A stretch of DNA of 64,000 bases from Synechococcus sp. UW140 (lineage in GTDB: Bacteria > Cyanobacteriota > Cyanobacteriia > PCC-6307 > Cyanobiaceae), in contig CAMCMT010000005.1 in the NCBI GenBank assembly GCA_945875915.1, positions 1 through 64,000 on the forward strand. The letters are read 5' to 3'. Position 1 is the stretch's first letter. Every line of letters starts with the position of its first letter. Of this stretch, positions 7,900 to 18,588 are shown piece by piece. Under the pieces are notes generated by a model, which was given only the letters and a program-made list of their open reading frames with translations, was not told the DNA's origin and made no database searches. A program made the translations under genes and the position numbers.

Positions 7900-9114
7900 G
7901 TGGGCATCCCCGAACAGTTCCAGGCCGCCCCGGCCCGGACCGAATCCTTTGCCTGCATCGCCGCCGTGCCCTCGGGCCTGGAGGAGAGCGCCGCCGCTGA
8001 ACTGGTGGCCCTCGGCGCCCAGGCCGTGCGGCCCCTGCGCCGGGCCGTGGCCCTTCAGGCCGATCTAGCCTGCTTCTATCGGCTGCACCTTTGTGCCCGC
8101 CTGCCGTTTCGGATCCTGCGCCAGCTGGCCCGCTTCCCCTGTCGCTCGCGCCAGGACCTCTACGCAGGTGTGCAACAGGCGGCTGACTGGCAACGCTGGC
8201 TGCCGCCCGAGACCCGCCTCCGCGTCGACAGCACCGGCACCGCCCCGGGGCTGAGCCACAGCCACTACAGCGCCCTGGAGGTGAAAAACGCCCTGGTGGA
8301 CTGGCAGCGCCAGCACTGGGGCGAACGCTCCTCGGTGGATCTGGAGGATCCCGATCTCGCCCTCCATCTGCATCTCGGTGGCGAGGGGGCCGTGCTCAGC
8401 CTCGATGGCAGCGGCGGCAGCCTGCATCGGCGCGGCTACCGGGCCGCCATGGGCCTGGCCCCCCTCAAGGAGAACCTGGCCGCCGGGCTCGTGGCCCTCA
8501 CCGGCTGGGACGGGTCGGTGCCCCTGGCCGATCCCCTCTGCGGCTCCGGCACCCTGCTAATCGAGGCCGCCTGCTGGGCCCTGGGCCGGGCCCCTGGGCT
8601 CGGGCGTTCCTTTGGCTTTGAGCGCTGGCCCGATTTCGATCCGCTGCTCTGGCAGCAGGAACGCCAGGCCGCCTTGGCCCTCGATCGCTCTGGCCAAGAG
8701 CAAGCCGCCTGGGAAGGGCACTCCCTGGCCGATGGCCGGCCCCTGGCGCCGATCGTGGGGCTGGAGCAGGATCTGGCCGTGCTTGAGCAGGCCAAAAGCA
8801 ACTGCCAGGCCGCCGCAGTCGCCGGGGCAATTGCCCTGCAGCTGGGCGACTGCCGCGACTTTCAACCGCCGGCGGGCCCGGGGATCCTGGTCTGCAACCC
8901 GCCCTACGGCGAACGGCTGGGCCAAAAGGACGAGCTTGAAGCCCTCTACGCCGACCTGGGCGCCATGGTCAAGCAGCGCTGCAGCGGCTGGACCCTGTGG
9001 CTCTTGAGTGGCAACCCGGAACTCACCGGCGCCCTGCGCATGAAAGCCAGCCGCCGGGTACCGATCAACAACGGCGGCATCGACTGCCGCTGGCTCCAAT
9101 ACGAACTGCGCTGA
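7900..9114 (+). CDS. Class I SAM-dependent RNA methyltransferase with THUMP domain (RlmL-like)
   Basis: This protein of about 404 residues belongs to the THUMP-containing methyltransferases related to the N-terminal half of E. coli RlmL, which makes m2G in 23S rRNA. The N-terminal half has the ferredoxin-like/THUMP region. The C-terminal Rossmann half has the SAM loop DPLCGSGTLLIEAA and the catalytic motif NPPYGERLG (about residue 330). The start is GTG at 7900, only about 40 nt beyond the divergent tmRNA gene. The substrate guanine is inferred from the family; tRNA-modifying relatives cannot be excluded. Confidence 0.9.
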   Translation: MGIPEQFQAAPARTESFACIAAVPSGLEESAAAELVALGAQAVRPLRRAVALQADLACFYRLHLCARLPFRILRQLARFPCRSRQDLYAGVQQAADWQRWLPPETRLRVDSTGTAPGLSHSHYSALEVKNALVDWQRQHWGERSSVDLEDPDLALHLHLGGEGAVLSLDGSGGSLHRRGYRAAMGLAPLKENLAAGLVALTGWDGSVPLADPLCGSGTLLIEAACWALGRAPGLGRSFGFERWPDFDPLLWQQERQAALALDRSGQEQAAWEGHSLADGRPLAPIVGLEQDLAVLEQAKSNCQAAAVAGAIALQLGDCRDFQPPAGPGILVCNPPYGERLGQKDELEALYADLGAMVKQRCSGWTLWLLSGNPELTGALRMKASRRVPINNGGIDCRWLQYELR

Positions 9115-9133
9115 AGCTCACCCCTGATCTCGC

Positions 9134-9574
9134 CTAACGCCCCAACAGGGCCCGGGTGGTTTTGGTGATGCCGGCCGTGGTCTGAGGCAGGTAGGGGCCC
9201 TTGGTGAGCTGGCCGCCGATGCGCAAAAACAGGCCCGCAAACACCAGATCAATGGCGCCCACCGCCAGGGACGCCTGGATCCAGCCCAAGCTCCAGGCGC
9301 CCTGGATCCAGAGCAGCAGGGCCACTTCAGCGGCGATCAGGGCCAGGGTCACCAAGCCCAGCCCAGCCGCCAGCAGCAGCAGACCACTAATCAGGCGCCG
9401 CTTTTCCCGGTCGGCCTCCTGGAGGGCGATGCGCACATGCAGATCCATCACCGAGCCCACCAGGGCCGCCACCCGGCCGGCGGCCTGGCGGGGCAAGCCG
9501 GCACCGGCCTGGCCCCGCTGGTTAGCCGCCTCGGCGCTGGCCTGGTCCCTGGCGGTGTCCTTGGTGGAGCTCAT
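9134..9574 (-). CDS. Phage-holin-superfamily (Phage_holin_3_6-like) membrane protein
   Basis: This 146-residue protein has a polar N-terminus, an amphipathic segment (VALVGSVMDLHVRIALQEAD-like) and two closely spaced hydrophobic helices (about 63-90 and 95-117). That is the profile of the actinobacterial/cyanobacterial holin superfamily protein family called Phage_holin_3_6. Despite the name it is a housekeeping membrane protein of unknown function and not evidence of a prophage. Its ATG overlaps the stop of the upstream DUF883-like gene as ATGA at 9571-9574, so the two are coupled. Confidence 0.8.
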   Translation of the reverse strand: MSSTKDTARDQASAEAANQRGQAGAGLPRQAAGRVAALVGSVMDLHVRIALQEADREKRRLISGLLLLAAGLGLVTLALIAAEVALLLWIQGAWSLGWIQASLAVGAIDLVFAGLFLRIGGQLTKGPYLPQTTAGITKTTRALLGR

Positions 9575-9999
9575 GCGGAACGGCGGCCCGAGGCCAGTAA
9601 CAAGCCGGCCAGCAGACCCACACCGGCGGCAATGCCCAGGGCCAGCAAGGGCTGCTCCCGCACCGGTTTTTCGATCTTGGGGCGCAGGTTGCTGTTGAGC
9701 TCATCGAGCAGGCCTTCGAGCTGCTCCTCCAGGGGCCGCAGGGAATCGGCTAGCCGGCTGGCCTGGTCACCTGTCACCGCCACGAGTTCCAGCAGCTGGG
9801 CCTGCACACCGCTGCTGGTGCGGCCGGTCTGCTCGGCAATCACCTCCACCACATGCTCGAAGCTGCCGCGGGTGGCCTCCAGGGCAGAGCGGGCAACGCC
9901 GGGCCATTCCTTCAAGATGAGGGGGAGCAAGCTCTCGAAGCGCTCGCGAAATTGGGCCCCAGACGCCGCCTTGGGATCGTGCTCGGACTCCAGTTCCAT
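9571..9999 (-). CDS. DUF883/ElaB-like membrane-anchored helical protein
   Basis: This 142-residue, strongly helical and acidic protein ends in one membrane segment (LLALGIAAGVGLLAGLLLASG) followed by arginines. An amphipathic stalk with a C-terminal Gly-rich anchor resembles the DUF883/ElaB/YqjD family, whose E. coli members bind the inner membrane and can hold inactive ribosomes. The sequence match is general, so the family call is tentative. It precedes and overlaps the holin-family gene in a two-gene unit, divergent from smc. Confidence 0.7.
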   Translation of the reverse strand: MELESEHDPKAASGAQFRERFESLLPLILKEWPGVARSALEATRGSFEHVVEVIAEQTGRTSSGVQAQLLELVAVTGDQASRLADSLRPLEEQLEGLLDELNSNLRPKIEKPVREQPLLALGIAAGVGLLAGLLLASGRRSA

Positions 10000-10097
10000 G
10001 GATCGGCTCGCAGGCAGGGGGTTGGGCCCAACTTAGGGAGGCCCCTTGCCCCTGTCAGCGCTTCAGCTAGATTTGACGAGCTCGGCGCACGGGCCTG

Positions 10098-13000
10098 TTG
10101 GTTCACATCAATCAGGTCGAGCTCACCCATTTCAAATCCTTCGGCGGTTCGATCACCATCCCGCTGGAGGAAGGGTTCACGGTCGTAACCGGCCCCAACG
10201 GTTCGGGCAAAAGCAACATCCTCGATGGGGTGCTCTTTTGTTTGGGCTTGGCCAATAGCCGCGGCATGCGGGCCGAACGGCTGCCCGATTTGGTTAATAG
10301 CGCCATGCTCAAGGAGGGGCGCGCCGCCGAGACGGTCGTCACCGTGCGTTTCGACCTCACTGATTGGCAGCCCGACGAAGCCGAGGCCGGGCTGGAGCCC
10401 CCCCTGGAGGGTCCCTGGATCCGCCAGGGCCAGAGCCATTGGAGCGTGACCCGGCGGCTGCGGGTGGCCCCGGGTGGCACCTACAGCAGCACCTACAGCG
10501 CCGATGGCGTGACCTGCAACCTGCAGCAGTTGCAAACCCAGTTGCGCCGCCTGAGGGTCGATCCCGAGGGCAGCAACGTGGTGATGCAGGGGGATGTCAC
10601 CCGGATTGTGTCGATGGGGGCCAAGGATCGCCGCGGCCTGATCGATGAGCTCGCCGGGGTTGCCCTGTTTGACAGCCGCATCGACCAGGCCCGCTCCAAG
10701 CTCGAGGACGTTCAGGAGCGCGAGGAACGCTGCCGCATCGTTGAGCAGGAGTTGCTGGTGGGTCGCCAGAAACTTGAGCGCGACTGCACCAAGGCCCGCA
10801 CCTACCAGCAGCTGCGCGACCGGCTCCATCTCGGCCGCCTGCAGGAACAGGTGCTTGGTTTTGAGGTCGCCCAGGAGCAGCTGGTCGGCCTGCGCCGCCG
10901 CCAGGGGAGCCTCAGCCAGAAGGAAAGCGAAGACCGCAACGCCGTCGCCGCCGCCCAGACGGCCCTGGTCGTGGGGCAACAGGAGCTGGACGCCCTGCAG
11001 GCGGAAGTCAAGGCCCTGGGCGAAGACAGCCTGCTGGCGGTCCAGGCCGAACTGGCTGGGCTGGAGGCCAGTGACCGCGAACTGGCCCGCCAGGCCGAAC
11101 GGCACCAGAGCCGGGCCGAGGAGTTGCAACGCCAGCGCCACGGGCTAGCCCACCAGCAAGGGGAGCTGCGCTCCCAACAACAGGCCCTCGGCGGAGCGGA
11201 CGACGGCACCGCCGCCCTGGCCCAGGCCGAAGCCGATTGCCGGGCCGCCGAAGCGGCGGTGGAGCTCTCGCGGCGGCGCCTCGGCGAAGTGGCCGGCCGC
11301 TCCGGCAGCTGGCTGGAGGAGCAGAAACAACGCAGCCGCCAGCGCCAGGAGCTCCAGGCCCAGCTAGCCCCGCTGGTGGCCGAAGAGCAACAACTCAGCG
11401 AGCGCTTGCGCCAGGACCAGGAACGGTTGCGGGAACTGGGCGAGCAGCTGCAGCAGGAGACCGGCCAGAGCCAGGGGGTGCAGGCCGCCCTGGTGACCCT
11501 GGAGGCGGAATGGCAGCAGCTGCTCACCAGCCTGGAGCGTCAAAAACAGCGCTTTAGCGAGCTGGTGGAGGCCCTGGCCCTGCAGCAACGCACCCGCAGC
11601 CGCCTGGAGCAGGAACAGGCCCAGCTGGAACGGGAGATCGCCCGCCTGGAATCCCGGCGCGAAGCCCTGCAGGAAAGCCGCGGCACCGGCGCCCTGCGCC
11701 TACTGCTGGAAGCGGGCCTCGAGGGCATCCATGGGCCGGTCGCCCAGCTCGGTGAGGTCGGCGAGCCCCACCGCCTGGCCCTGGAGGTAGCCGCCGGCGC
11801 CCGGCTTGGCCAGGTGGTGGTCGATGACGACCGCATCGCCGCCCGGGCGATCGAACTGCTCAAGAGCCGCCGCGCCGGCCGGCTCACCTTCCTGCCCCTG
11901 AACAAAATCCGCGGCGGCGGCAGTGGGGGCAGCTCCAGTGCCAGCGCCGCCTTCGAACGGGGCGCAGGCGCCGGGCGCCCGGCCGGCGGCGAGGGCCTAA
12001 TCGGCCGGGCCGTGGAGCTGGTCCGCCATGAGGCCATCTACGGCGAGGTGTTCCGCTACGTCTTTGGCGACACCCTGGTGTTCCGCGACCTGGCCAGCGC
12101 CCGCCGCGAACTGGGGCGCTCCCGGGCCGTGACCCTCGATGGCGAATTGCTGGAGAAAAGCGGCGCCATGACCGGCGGCAGCATCCAGCAACGCAGCAAC
12201 CAGCTGAGCTTTGGCGTCAGCCGAGACGACGACGAGGCCGAACCCCTGCGCCGGCGCCTGCTGGAGCTGGGCGACACCCTCGTGGCCAGCCGCCGCCAGG
12301 AGGCCGCCCTAGCCAAAGAGCTGGAGGAGCTGCGGCCCCAACTGGGCCAGCTCGAGCAGCGCCGCGCCGCCCTGGAGGCCGAACGGGCGGCCGCCCAGCG
12401 CTCCCATGCCCCCCTGCTGGAGCGCCACCAGCAGATCGCCGCCCGCCTCACCAGCCTCCAGGCCAGCCTGGCCAGCGATGGCGCACGGCAGGCCACCATC
12501 GCTGACCTGCTCAAGCCCCTGCGCGCCGAGCTGGAGGCCCTTGAACAAAGCGAAGCCGAGGCCCGTTCCTCCGGCGATAGCGACCGCTGGCAGGGCCTGC
12601 AGCAGGACCTGGAAGCCGCCGACCGGGGCCTGAGCGAGGCGCGCCTGCGCAGCGATGGCCTGCTCACGGCCCAAAGGGAACGCAGCCTCAGCGCCGGGCG
12701 GCTCCAGAGCCAGCTCGATGCCCTGGCCAGCGACGAACAGCGGCTGGTGGTGGCGGTGCAGGCCCTGGTGGCTGAACGCAACCAGTGGAAACAACAGCAG
12801 CAGGCTGACCAGGAGAAGCGCAGCCAGCTGGAAGCACGCCAAAAGGACCTACAGGAGCGTTTCGGCGCCCGCCGCCGGGCCAGGGATGAAGCCGAAGGCC
12901 GGCTCTCTCTGCAGCGCCAGGCCCTGCAACAACAGCAATGGGAACTGGAGCGCCTGGGTGAAGAGCGCCTGGCCCTAGCCGAGCAGGAACGCAGCTCGGC

Positions 13001-13721
13001 CCTAAGGCTGGAGCAACTGGCCCGCGAGCTGCCCGAGCCCCGTCCCGAGATTCCGGAGGAGGTGCGGCTGGCGGGGCTGGAGACCCTGCAACAGGAGCTG
13101 CGCAGCCTGCAGCAGCGCATGGAAGCGCTTGAGCCGGTGAACATGCTCGCCCTGGAGGAACTGGAGCAGCTCGTGGTGCGTCTGGCCGACCTGGAGGAAC
13201 GGCTCGATGTGCTGTGCAAGGAGCGCGAAGAGCTGCTGTTGCGGATCGAAACCGTGGCCACCCTGCGCCAGGAGGCCTTTCTGGAGGCCTACCAGGCGGT
13301 GGATGGCCACTTCCGCCAGATCTTCGCCGGCCTCTCCGATGGCGAAGGCCATCTCCAACTCGAAAACCCCGAGCAGCCCCTAGAAGGCGGCCTCACCCTG
13401 GTGGCCCATCCCAAGGGCAAGGCCGTTCGGCGCCTGGCCTCGATGTCGGGGGGCGAAAAATCGCTGACGGCCCTGAGCTTTCTGTTCGCCTTGCAACGCT
13501 TCCGCCCTTCGCCCTTCTATGCCCTCGATGAGGTGGACAGCTTCCTCGATGGCGTCAACGTGGAACGGTTGGCAGGCCTGATTGCCAGCCAGGCCCAGGC
13601 CGCCCAGTTCATGGTGGTCAGCCACCGCCGGCCGATGATTTCTGCCGCTACCCGCACGATTGGGGTGACCCAGGCCCGCGGCGCCCACACCCAGGTGGTG
13701 GGCCTGCCCCCGGCCGCCTAG
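10098..13721 (+). CDS. smc: Chromosome partition protein SMC
   Basis: SMC is the core ATPase of bacterial condensin, which loops and segregates the chromosome. The 1207-residue protein has the N-terminal Walker A GPNGSGKSNILDG (about residues 33-45) and a long coiled coil. A hinge follows near residues 520-680 (GVVAQLGEV-like start, GELLEKSGAMTGGS at its end), then the returning coil and the C-terminal signature SMSGGEKSLTAL with Walker B FYALDEVDSFLD. The start is TTG at 10098, giving VHINQVELTHFKSF at the N-terminus as in the family. The partner genes scpA and scpB are not in this window. Confidence 0.97.
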   Translation: MVHINQVELTHFKSFGGSITIPLEEGFTVVTGPNGSGKSNILDGVLFCLGLANSRGMRAERLPDLVNSAMLKEGRAAETVVTVRFDLTDWQPDEAEAGLEPPLEGPWIRQGQSHWSVTRRLRVAPGGTYSSTYSADGVTCNLQQLQTQLRRLRVDPEGSNVVMQGDVTRIVSMGAKDRRGLIDELAGVALFDSRIDQARSKLEDVQEREERCRIVEQELLVGRQKLERDCTKARTYQQLRDRLHLGRLQEQVLGFEVAQEQLVGLRRRQGSLSQKESEDRNAVAAAQTALVVGQQELDALQAEVKALGEDSLLAVQAELAGLEASDRELARQAERHQSRAEELQRQRHGLAHQQGELRSQQQALGGADDGTAALAQAEADCRAAEAAVELSRRRLGEVAGRSGSWLEEQKQRSRQRQELQAQLAPLVAEEQQLSERLRQDQERLRELGEQLQQETGQSQGVQAALVTLEAEWQQLLTSLERQKQRFSELVEALALQQRTRSRLEQEQAQLEREIARLESRREALQESRGTGALRLLLEAGLEGIHGPVAQLGEVGEPHRLALEVAAGARLGQVVVDDDRIAARAIELLKSRRAGRLTFLPLNKIRGGGSGGSSSASAAFERGAGAGRPAGGEGLIGRAVELVRHEAIYGEVFRYVFGDTLVFRDLASARRELGRSRAVTLDGELLEKSGAMTGGSIQQRSNQLSFGVSRDDDEAEPLRRRLLELGDTLVASRRQEAALAKELEELRPQLGQLEQRRAALEAERAAAQRSHAPLLERHQQIAARLTSLQASLASDGARQATIADLLKPLRAELEALEQSEAEARSSGDSDRWQGLQQDLEAADRGLSEARLRSDGLLTAQRERSLSAGRLQSQLDALASDEQRLVVAVQALVAERNQWKQQQQADQEKRSQLEARQKDLQERFGARRRARDEAEGRLSLQRQALQQQQWELERLGEERLALAEQERSSALRLEQLARELPEPRPEIPEEVRLAGLETLQQELRSLQQRMEALEPVNMLALEELEQLVVRLADLEERLDVLCKEREELLLRIETVATLRQEAFLEAYQAVDGHFRQIFAGLSDGEGHLQLENPEQPLEGGLTLVAHPKGKAVRRLASMSGGEKSLTALSFLFALQRFRPSPFYALDEVDSFLDGVNVERLAGLIASQAQAAQFMVVSHRRPMISAATRTIGVTQARGAHTQVVGLPPAA

Positions 13722-13794
13722 GGGGCCCGCAAGCAGTCGCTAGGCCAGGGGCCACCAGGGCAGCAGGCCAAGAGCTTTGCGCCACAATGGCTTG

Positions 13795-15036
13795 ATGACA
13801 ACAACGCCCCCTGGCACGCCCGCCGGCACCCCACCCCCCAGCGACCGGCTCTGGCTGCGGTCGGAACTGATGGGGACCCAGGTGATCACCCGCGACACCG
13901 GCCGGCGCCTCGGCGTCGTCGGCGAAGTGGTGGTGGATATCGACCGGCGCGAGGTGGTGGCCCTGGGCCTGCGCGATAACCCCCTGACCCGCTTCCTGCC
14001 GGGGCTGCCCCGCTGGATGCCCCTGGAGAGCATCCGCCAGGTGGGCGATGTGATTTTGGTGGATTCGGCCGATTCCCTCTCCGAAGGTTTCAATCCGGAG
14101 CGCTACAGCAAGGTGATCAATTGCCAGGTGATCACCGAATCGGGCGAAGTGCTGGGCCGGGTCTTGGGCTTCAGCTTTGACATCGAAACCGGCGATCTCA
14201 CCACCTTGGTGCTCGGCGCCTTGGGCGTGCCCCTGCTGGGCGAAGGGGTGCTCAGCACCTGGGAACTGGCCCTGGAGGAGGTGGTGAGCAGTGGCCCCGA
14301 TCGAATCATTGTGTACGAAGGTGCCGAGGAGAAGCTCAAACAGCTCGGCACGGGCCTGCTGGAAAAACTGGGCATCGGTGGGCCCAGCTGGGAGCAGGAG
14401 GAACGGGAGCGCTATCGCCTCAACATGGTTCCAGTGGAAAACCAGCTCGCCGCCGGCTTGCCCGCCGCTAGAGAACAGCGCCTCATCCAGCCGACCACCA
14501 GCCGGGTGGTGGAGCCCGAGGCCGAACTCGATTACATCGAAGTAGACCGCCGCTCCCAGGAACCCCTGCGCCAACGCCTCTACCTCGATGAGGAGGACGA
14601 GCGCTATAACCGGGAGGGCTACGGGGGCGAACGGGGTGGTTCTGGGCGCTTTGAACCCGATAGACCTAGCTCCGATCGACCTAGCTCCGATCGTTTTGAG
14701 CTGGAACGTCCTGACCCGGAACGATTTGAGAGCGAACGCGGTAGCGGAGAACGGCTCGAATCTGAGCGGTTTGACACCAACCCCCGGCCAGGAGATCGGG
14801 GTGGACGGGATCCCTATCCAGCCGAGCAACCAGCTCCCCGGCAGCGCTTCGAGCCCCAGGCCTACGACCAGACCCCGATTGGCCGCGAGCCGGTTGGGCA
14901 AGAGCCTTCCTATCGGGCCGCGTCTCCCTTGTCCGAGCGCCGCTATCGCCGCACCCAGGAACCCCTTGACGTCGAACCCCTCGACGATGGTGAGCCCCTA
15001 CCCAGGAGTCGCAGGGACTTCAACGATCCTTGGTGA
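13795..15036 (+). CDS. PRC-barrel domain protein with long charged repetitive tail
   Basis: The first 190 residues contain two PRC-barrel-type repeats. Each is a short beta sheet domain with the pattern LGVVGEVVVDIDRREVVALGL and, later, VLGRVLGFSFDIETGDLTTLVL. PRC barrels occur in RimM (ribosome maturation) and in photosynthetic reaction-centre H subunits. From about residue 260 the protein becomes a disordered Arg/Asp/Glu/Ser/Pro-rich tail with short repeats (DRPSS twice, then RFE, RFD and RLE units). The ATG at 13795 is preferred to an in-frame TTG at 13777. Its function is unknown. Similar two-PRC proteins are widespread in cyanobacteria, so thylakoid or ribosome roles are both only possibilities. 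Confidence 0.88.
   Translation: MTTTPPGTPAGTPPPSDRLWLRSELMGTQVITRDTGRRLGVVGEVVVDIDRREVVALGLRDNPLTRFLPGLPRWMPLESIRQVGDVILVDSADSLSEGFNPERYSKVINCQVITESGEVLGRVLGFSFDIETGDLTTLVLGALGVPLLGEGVLSTWELALEEVVSSGPDRIIVYEGAEEKLKQLGTGLLEKLGIGGPSWEQEERERYRLNMVPVENQLAAGLPAAREQRLIQPTTSRVVEPEAELDYIEVDRRSQEPLRQRLYLDEEDERYNREGYGGERGGSGRFEPDRPSSDRPSSDRFELERPDPERFESERGSGERLESERFDTNPRPGDRGGRDPYPAEQPAPRQRFEPQAYDQTPIGREPVGQEPSYRAASPLSERRYRRTQEPLDVEPLDDGEPLPRSRRDFNDPW
14659..14688 (+). repeat. Two tandem 15-bp units inside the PRC-barrel gene tail
   Basis: Two copies of a 15-bp unit, differing at one base (GATAGACCTAGCTCC, then GATCGACCTAGCTCC), encode the repeated DRPSS. This is a recent in-frame duplication in the disordered tail and a likely length-variable site between strains. 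Confidence 0.85.
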
Positions 15037-15086
15037 AGCCCAAGGCCCTTGTTGCTTCTTAAGGGTGCAACGCCGCCGAAGCCTCC

Positions 15087-15515
15087 TCAACCCTCGGGAT
15101 CAAACGCCAGGGAAGCCGAATTCACGCAGTAACGCAGACCTGTCGGCTGGGGACCGTCGTTGAACACATGGCCCAGGTGGGCGTCGCAGGTAGCGCACTT
15201 GATCTCGGTGCGCACCATGCCGTGGCTGCGGTCGCTGATTGTGGAGATCGCGCCTGGGTGGGCCCCTTCCCAGAAGCTGGGCCAGCCAGAGCCCGATTCA
15301 AATTTTGTGGCTGAGCCGAACAGCTCGGTGCCGCAACAGACGCAGTTGTAGGTGCCCTTGGCCTTGTTGTTCCAGTAGATGCCGCTGAAGGCCCGTTCGG
15401 TGCCGCCCTGGCGGGCCACCTGGAATTGCTCGGGGGTGAGGCGCTCGCGCCAGTCCTGCTCCGTGAGGGGCTGCTCCAGGCCGTTAGCGGGGGCCTGGCT
15501 GGTGGAATCGCTCAT
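15087..15515 (-). CDS. msrB: Peptide-methionine (R)-S-oxide reductase MsrB
   Basis: MsrB reduces the R-isomer of methionine sulfoxide in oxidised proteins using thioredoxin. The protein has two zinc-binding CxxC pairs (CVCC and CATC), the motif [19 protein letters not shown], and the C-terminal catalytic cysteine in RYCVNSASL. The ATG at 15515 is chosen; a GTG at 15542 in frame would add nine residues. It lies alone between the convergent PRC-barrel gene and the LpxB-like gene on its own strand. Confidence 0.95.
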   Translation of the reverse strand: MSDSTSQAPANGLEQPLTEQDWRERLTPEQFQVARQGGTERAFSGIYWNNKAKGTYNCVCCGTELFGSATKFESGSGWPSFWEGAHPGAISTISDRSHGMVRTEIKCATCDAHLGHVFNDGPQPTGLRYCVNSASLAFDPEG

Positions 15516-15552
15516 CGGGACCGCTGCAATCGGTTGCGTCACCGCAGGCTAA

Positions 15553-16899
15553 TCAGCCTGGTAGGGAGCTGGAGCGGCCGGCAGGGGACCTGGGCCCAGG
15601 GCCAGGCGACAGCAGCAGCTGGCGCACTAGGGCCGCCAGGGCCGCCACGGCCCCTGGCTGGCCCCGCAGGCTGCGGAGGTCCTCGCGCATTCCCTCCAGC
15701 CGCTGGGGCTGGTCAAGCCAGTCGGCCGCCTCCTGGGCAATCGCCGCCGGGGTGAGGCTGCCGACCCGCTCCGGCACCACCATGCGGCCCGCTGAGATGT
15801 TGGGCCAAGCCAAAAAGCCGTGGTTGCGCATCCGCCACGCCGTCAGGGCCGCCCCCAGCAACCAGCGCAGCAAGGGCAGGCGGGCCAGGATGCCGATCCC
15901 CCCATCCCAAGCCTGCATCACCTGCAGGTGCTGGGTGGGCACCAGCACGATCATTGGCACCCCCAGGGCCCCCAATTCGGCCGTGTTGGCCCCCACGGTG
16001 GTTAGGGCAAGGGCGCACTGGCTGAGGGCCCCATGGGCCGGGTGGGTCTCCAGCAGCAGGATCTCGCAGCCGGCAGGGGTCCGCAGGCGCCGACCAGATG
16101 GCCCCTCCAACAGTGCGGGTTCACCGCCGGCATAGGCGCCAAAGAGGGGGTTGGCGGCACTGGCGTAGGCCAGCAACTCGGCCACCGAGGTGGTGGGAGC
16201 CACGGGCAGCAGGAAGCGCGTTTGGGGCCGCAGCCGCGCCAGCCGATCGGCGGTCTCCAGCAAAAAAGGCATGCCCACCTGCAGCTTGGCCCGCTTCGAA
16301 CCGGGCATCAGGGCCACCCATTCGCCCGCCGGCAGGGGCGTTTCCTGGCGTGCCGATTCGGAGAGGTCCGCCATCAGGTCGCCAACCACCGTGGCCCGGT
16401 CGCGCCAGCGCCTGGGCAGGGCCCCTAGGGCCGTGGGTCCCATCGCCGCAATCGCATCGTTCCAGCGGGGCCAGCGGACCACCCACTCGGCGTAGGTGAG
16501 ATGGCGGTAGCCCAGGCGAGCCGATAGCAGCACGGTCCAGAACTGGTCACCGCCGAGGAACACCACCACGCCTTGGCGCGGCCAAGCGCCGAAACGCCGC
16601 GGCCAGAGCAACATCCGCCAAAAGGAGCTGGCCGGCAGGATCCTGTTGAACAGGCCCATGCCAGCGGCCACCTGGTGTTCGCGGCCGGTGGCATTGGGGC
16701 AGGGCACCAAAACTAGGTCGAGGGCCAACCCCGCGCATGGGGCTAGGGGCCGCAGGGAGAGCTCGCGATGCAAACGCAAAGCTAGGGGCCGCACCCAGGT
16801 GCTTAGTTCGCCGGGGCCATTACAAACAAGAACCACGGCGCCTGATGCGCTAGTGGCATCGCCTGAACCCAGGGCTTGAACCGGAACTGACTGGCTCAA
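15553..16899 (-). CDS. LpxB-like glycosyltransferase of unknown substrate
   Basis: This protein of about 448 residues resembles the GT-B glycosyltransferase lipid-A-disaccharide synthase. It has NGPGELSTWVRPLALRLH at the N-terminus, a central MPGSKRAKL nucleotide-sugar region, and a C-terminal TTVGANTAELGALGVPMIVLVPTQ segment that fits the donor site. It is a cyanobacteria-wide relative of LpxB rather than LpxB itself, so the acceptor and donor are not known; envelope glycolipid synthesis is the natural guess. The start appears to be TTG at 16899, with GTG further in as an alternative. The tRNA-Leu gene lies 19 bp upstream on the same strand. Confidence 0.8.
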   Translation of the reverse strand: MSQSVPVQALGSGDATSASGAVVLVCNGPGELSTWVRPLALRLHRELSLRPLAPCAGLALDLVLVPCPNATGREHQVAAGMGLFNRILPASSFWRMLLWPRRFGAWPRQGVVVFLGGDQFWTVLLSARLGYRHLTYAEWVVRWPRWNDAIAAMGPTALGALPRRWRDRATVVGDLMADLSESARQETPLPAGEWVALMPGSKRAKLQVGMPFLLETADRLARLRPQTRFLLPVAPTTSVAELLAYASAANPLFGAYAGGEPALLEGPSGRRLRTPAGCEILLLETHPAHGALSQCALALTTVGANTAELGALGVPMIVLVPTQHLQVMQAWDGGIGILARLPLLRWLLGAALTAWRMRNHGFLAWPNISAGRMVVPERVGSLTPAAIAQEAADWLDQPQRLEGMREDLRSLRGQPGAVAALAALVRQLLLSPGPGPRSPAGRSSSLPG

Positions 16900-16918
16900 A
16901 CCTGGTTTGGATAAAGAA

Positions 16919-17000
16919 TGCGGATGGCGAGACTTGAACTCGCAAGACCGAAGTCACACGCCCCTCAAACGTGCGTGTCTACCAATTCCACCACATCCGC
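16919..17000 (-). tRNA. tRNA-Leu (anticodon GAG)
   Basis: The minus strand folds into a class II tRNA. The 7-bp acceptor GCGGATG pairs with CATCCGC and discriminator A, and the D-arm contains AATTGGTAGA. The anticodon stem CACGT/GCGTG encloses the loop TTGAGGG (anticodon GAG). A long variable arm (TGACTTCGGTC) and a T-arm with GTTCAAGTC follow. Anticodon GAG reads CUC and CUU leucine codons. The CCA end is not encoded. Confidence 0.96.
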
Positions 17001-17136
17001 GTGGCTGGATCAGGGTGGAAGCCCTGCCAGCAATCAATATACCCATCGGCCTTCCTAGGCCCCGGCGGGGGGCCCGGTAAGCACTGATACAGTCCCCAGC
17101 GGCCTCAGTCGCCGGATTGCGCCGGACTGCCACGGA

Positions 17137-18522
<1,386 letters not shown>

Positions 18523-18568
18523 GGGAGCCCCTGAGGGGCTGAAAAGTCCCCGGGAAGGCCCAGCTACC

Positions 18569-18588
18569 TAGGGGGCTAGAAGCCCCCT
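18569..18588. terminator. Hairpin between convergent accC and yggT
   Basis: AGGGGGC (18570-18576) pairs with GCCCCCT (18582-18588) around a 5-nt loop. There is no strong T-run on either side. Its place between two converging genes, touching the yggT stop, suggests a shared transcription end. Confidence 0.4.

Noticed and set aside
9134-9999. Holin-like genes as a sign of a prophage
   Set aside because: The family is a housekeeping membrane protein family in cyanobacteria, and no phage structural, integrase or lysis gene is nearby.
9912-11141. 409-codon open frame on the minus strand opposite the start of smc and part of the DUF883-like gene
   Set aside because: It is a shadow of the smc reading frame; the smc motifs prove the plus strand is coding.
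12056-13261. 401-codon frame on the minus strand inside smc, rich in Ser and Arg
   Set aside because: The composition is typical of antisense translation of a coiled-coil gene in GC-rich DNA, and smc is intact on the other strand.
17077-17090. GTA-N8-TAC, an NtcA-type nitrogen-control site 47 bp before accC
   Set aside because: Only six fixed bases; more than a dozen are expected by chance in 64 kb, and no properly placed -10 box supports it.
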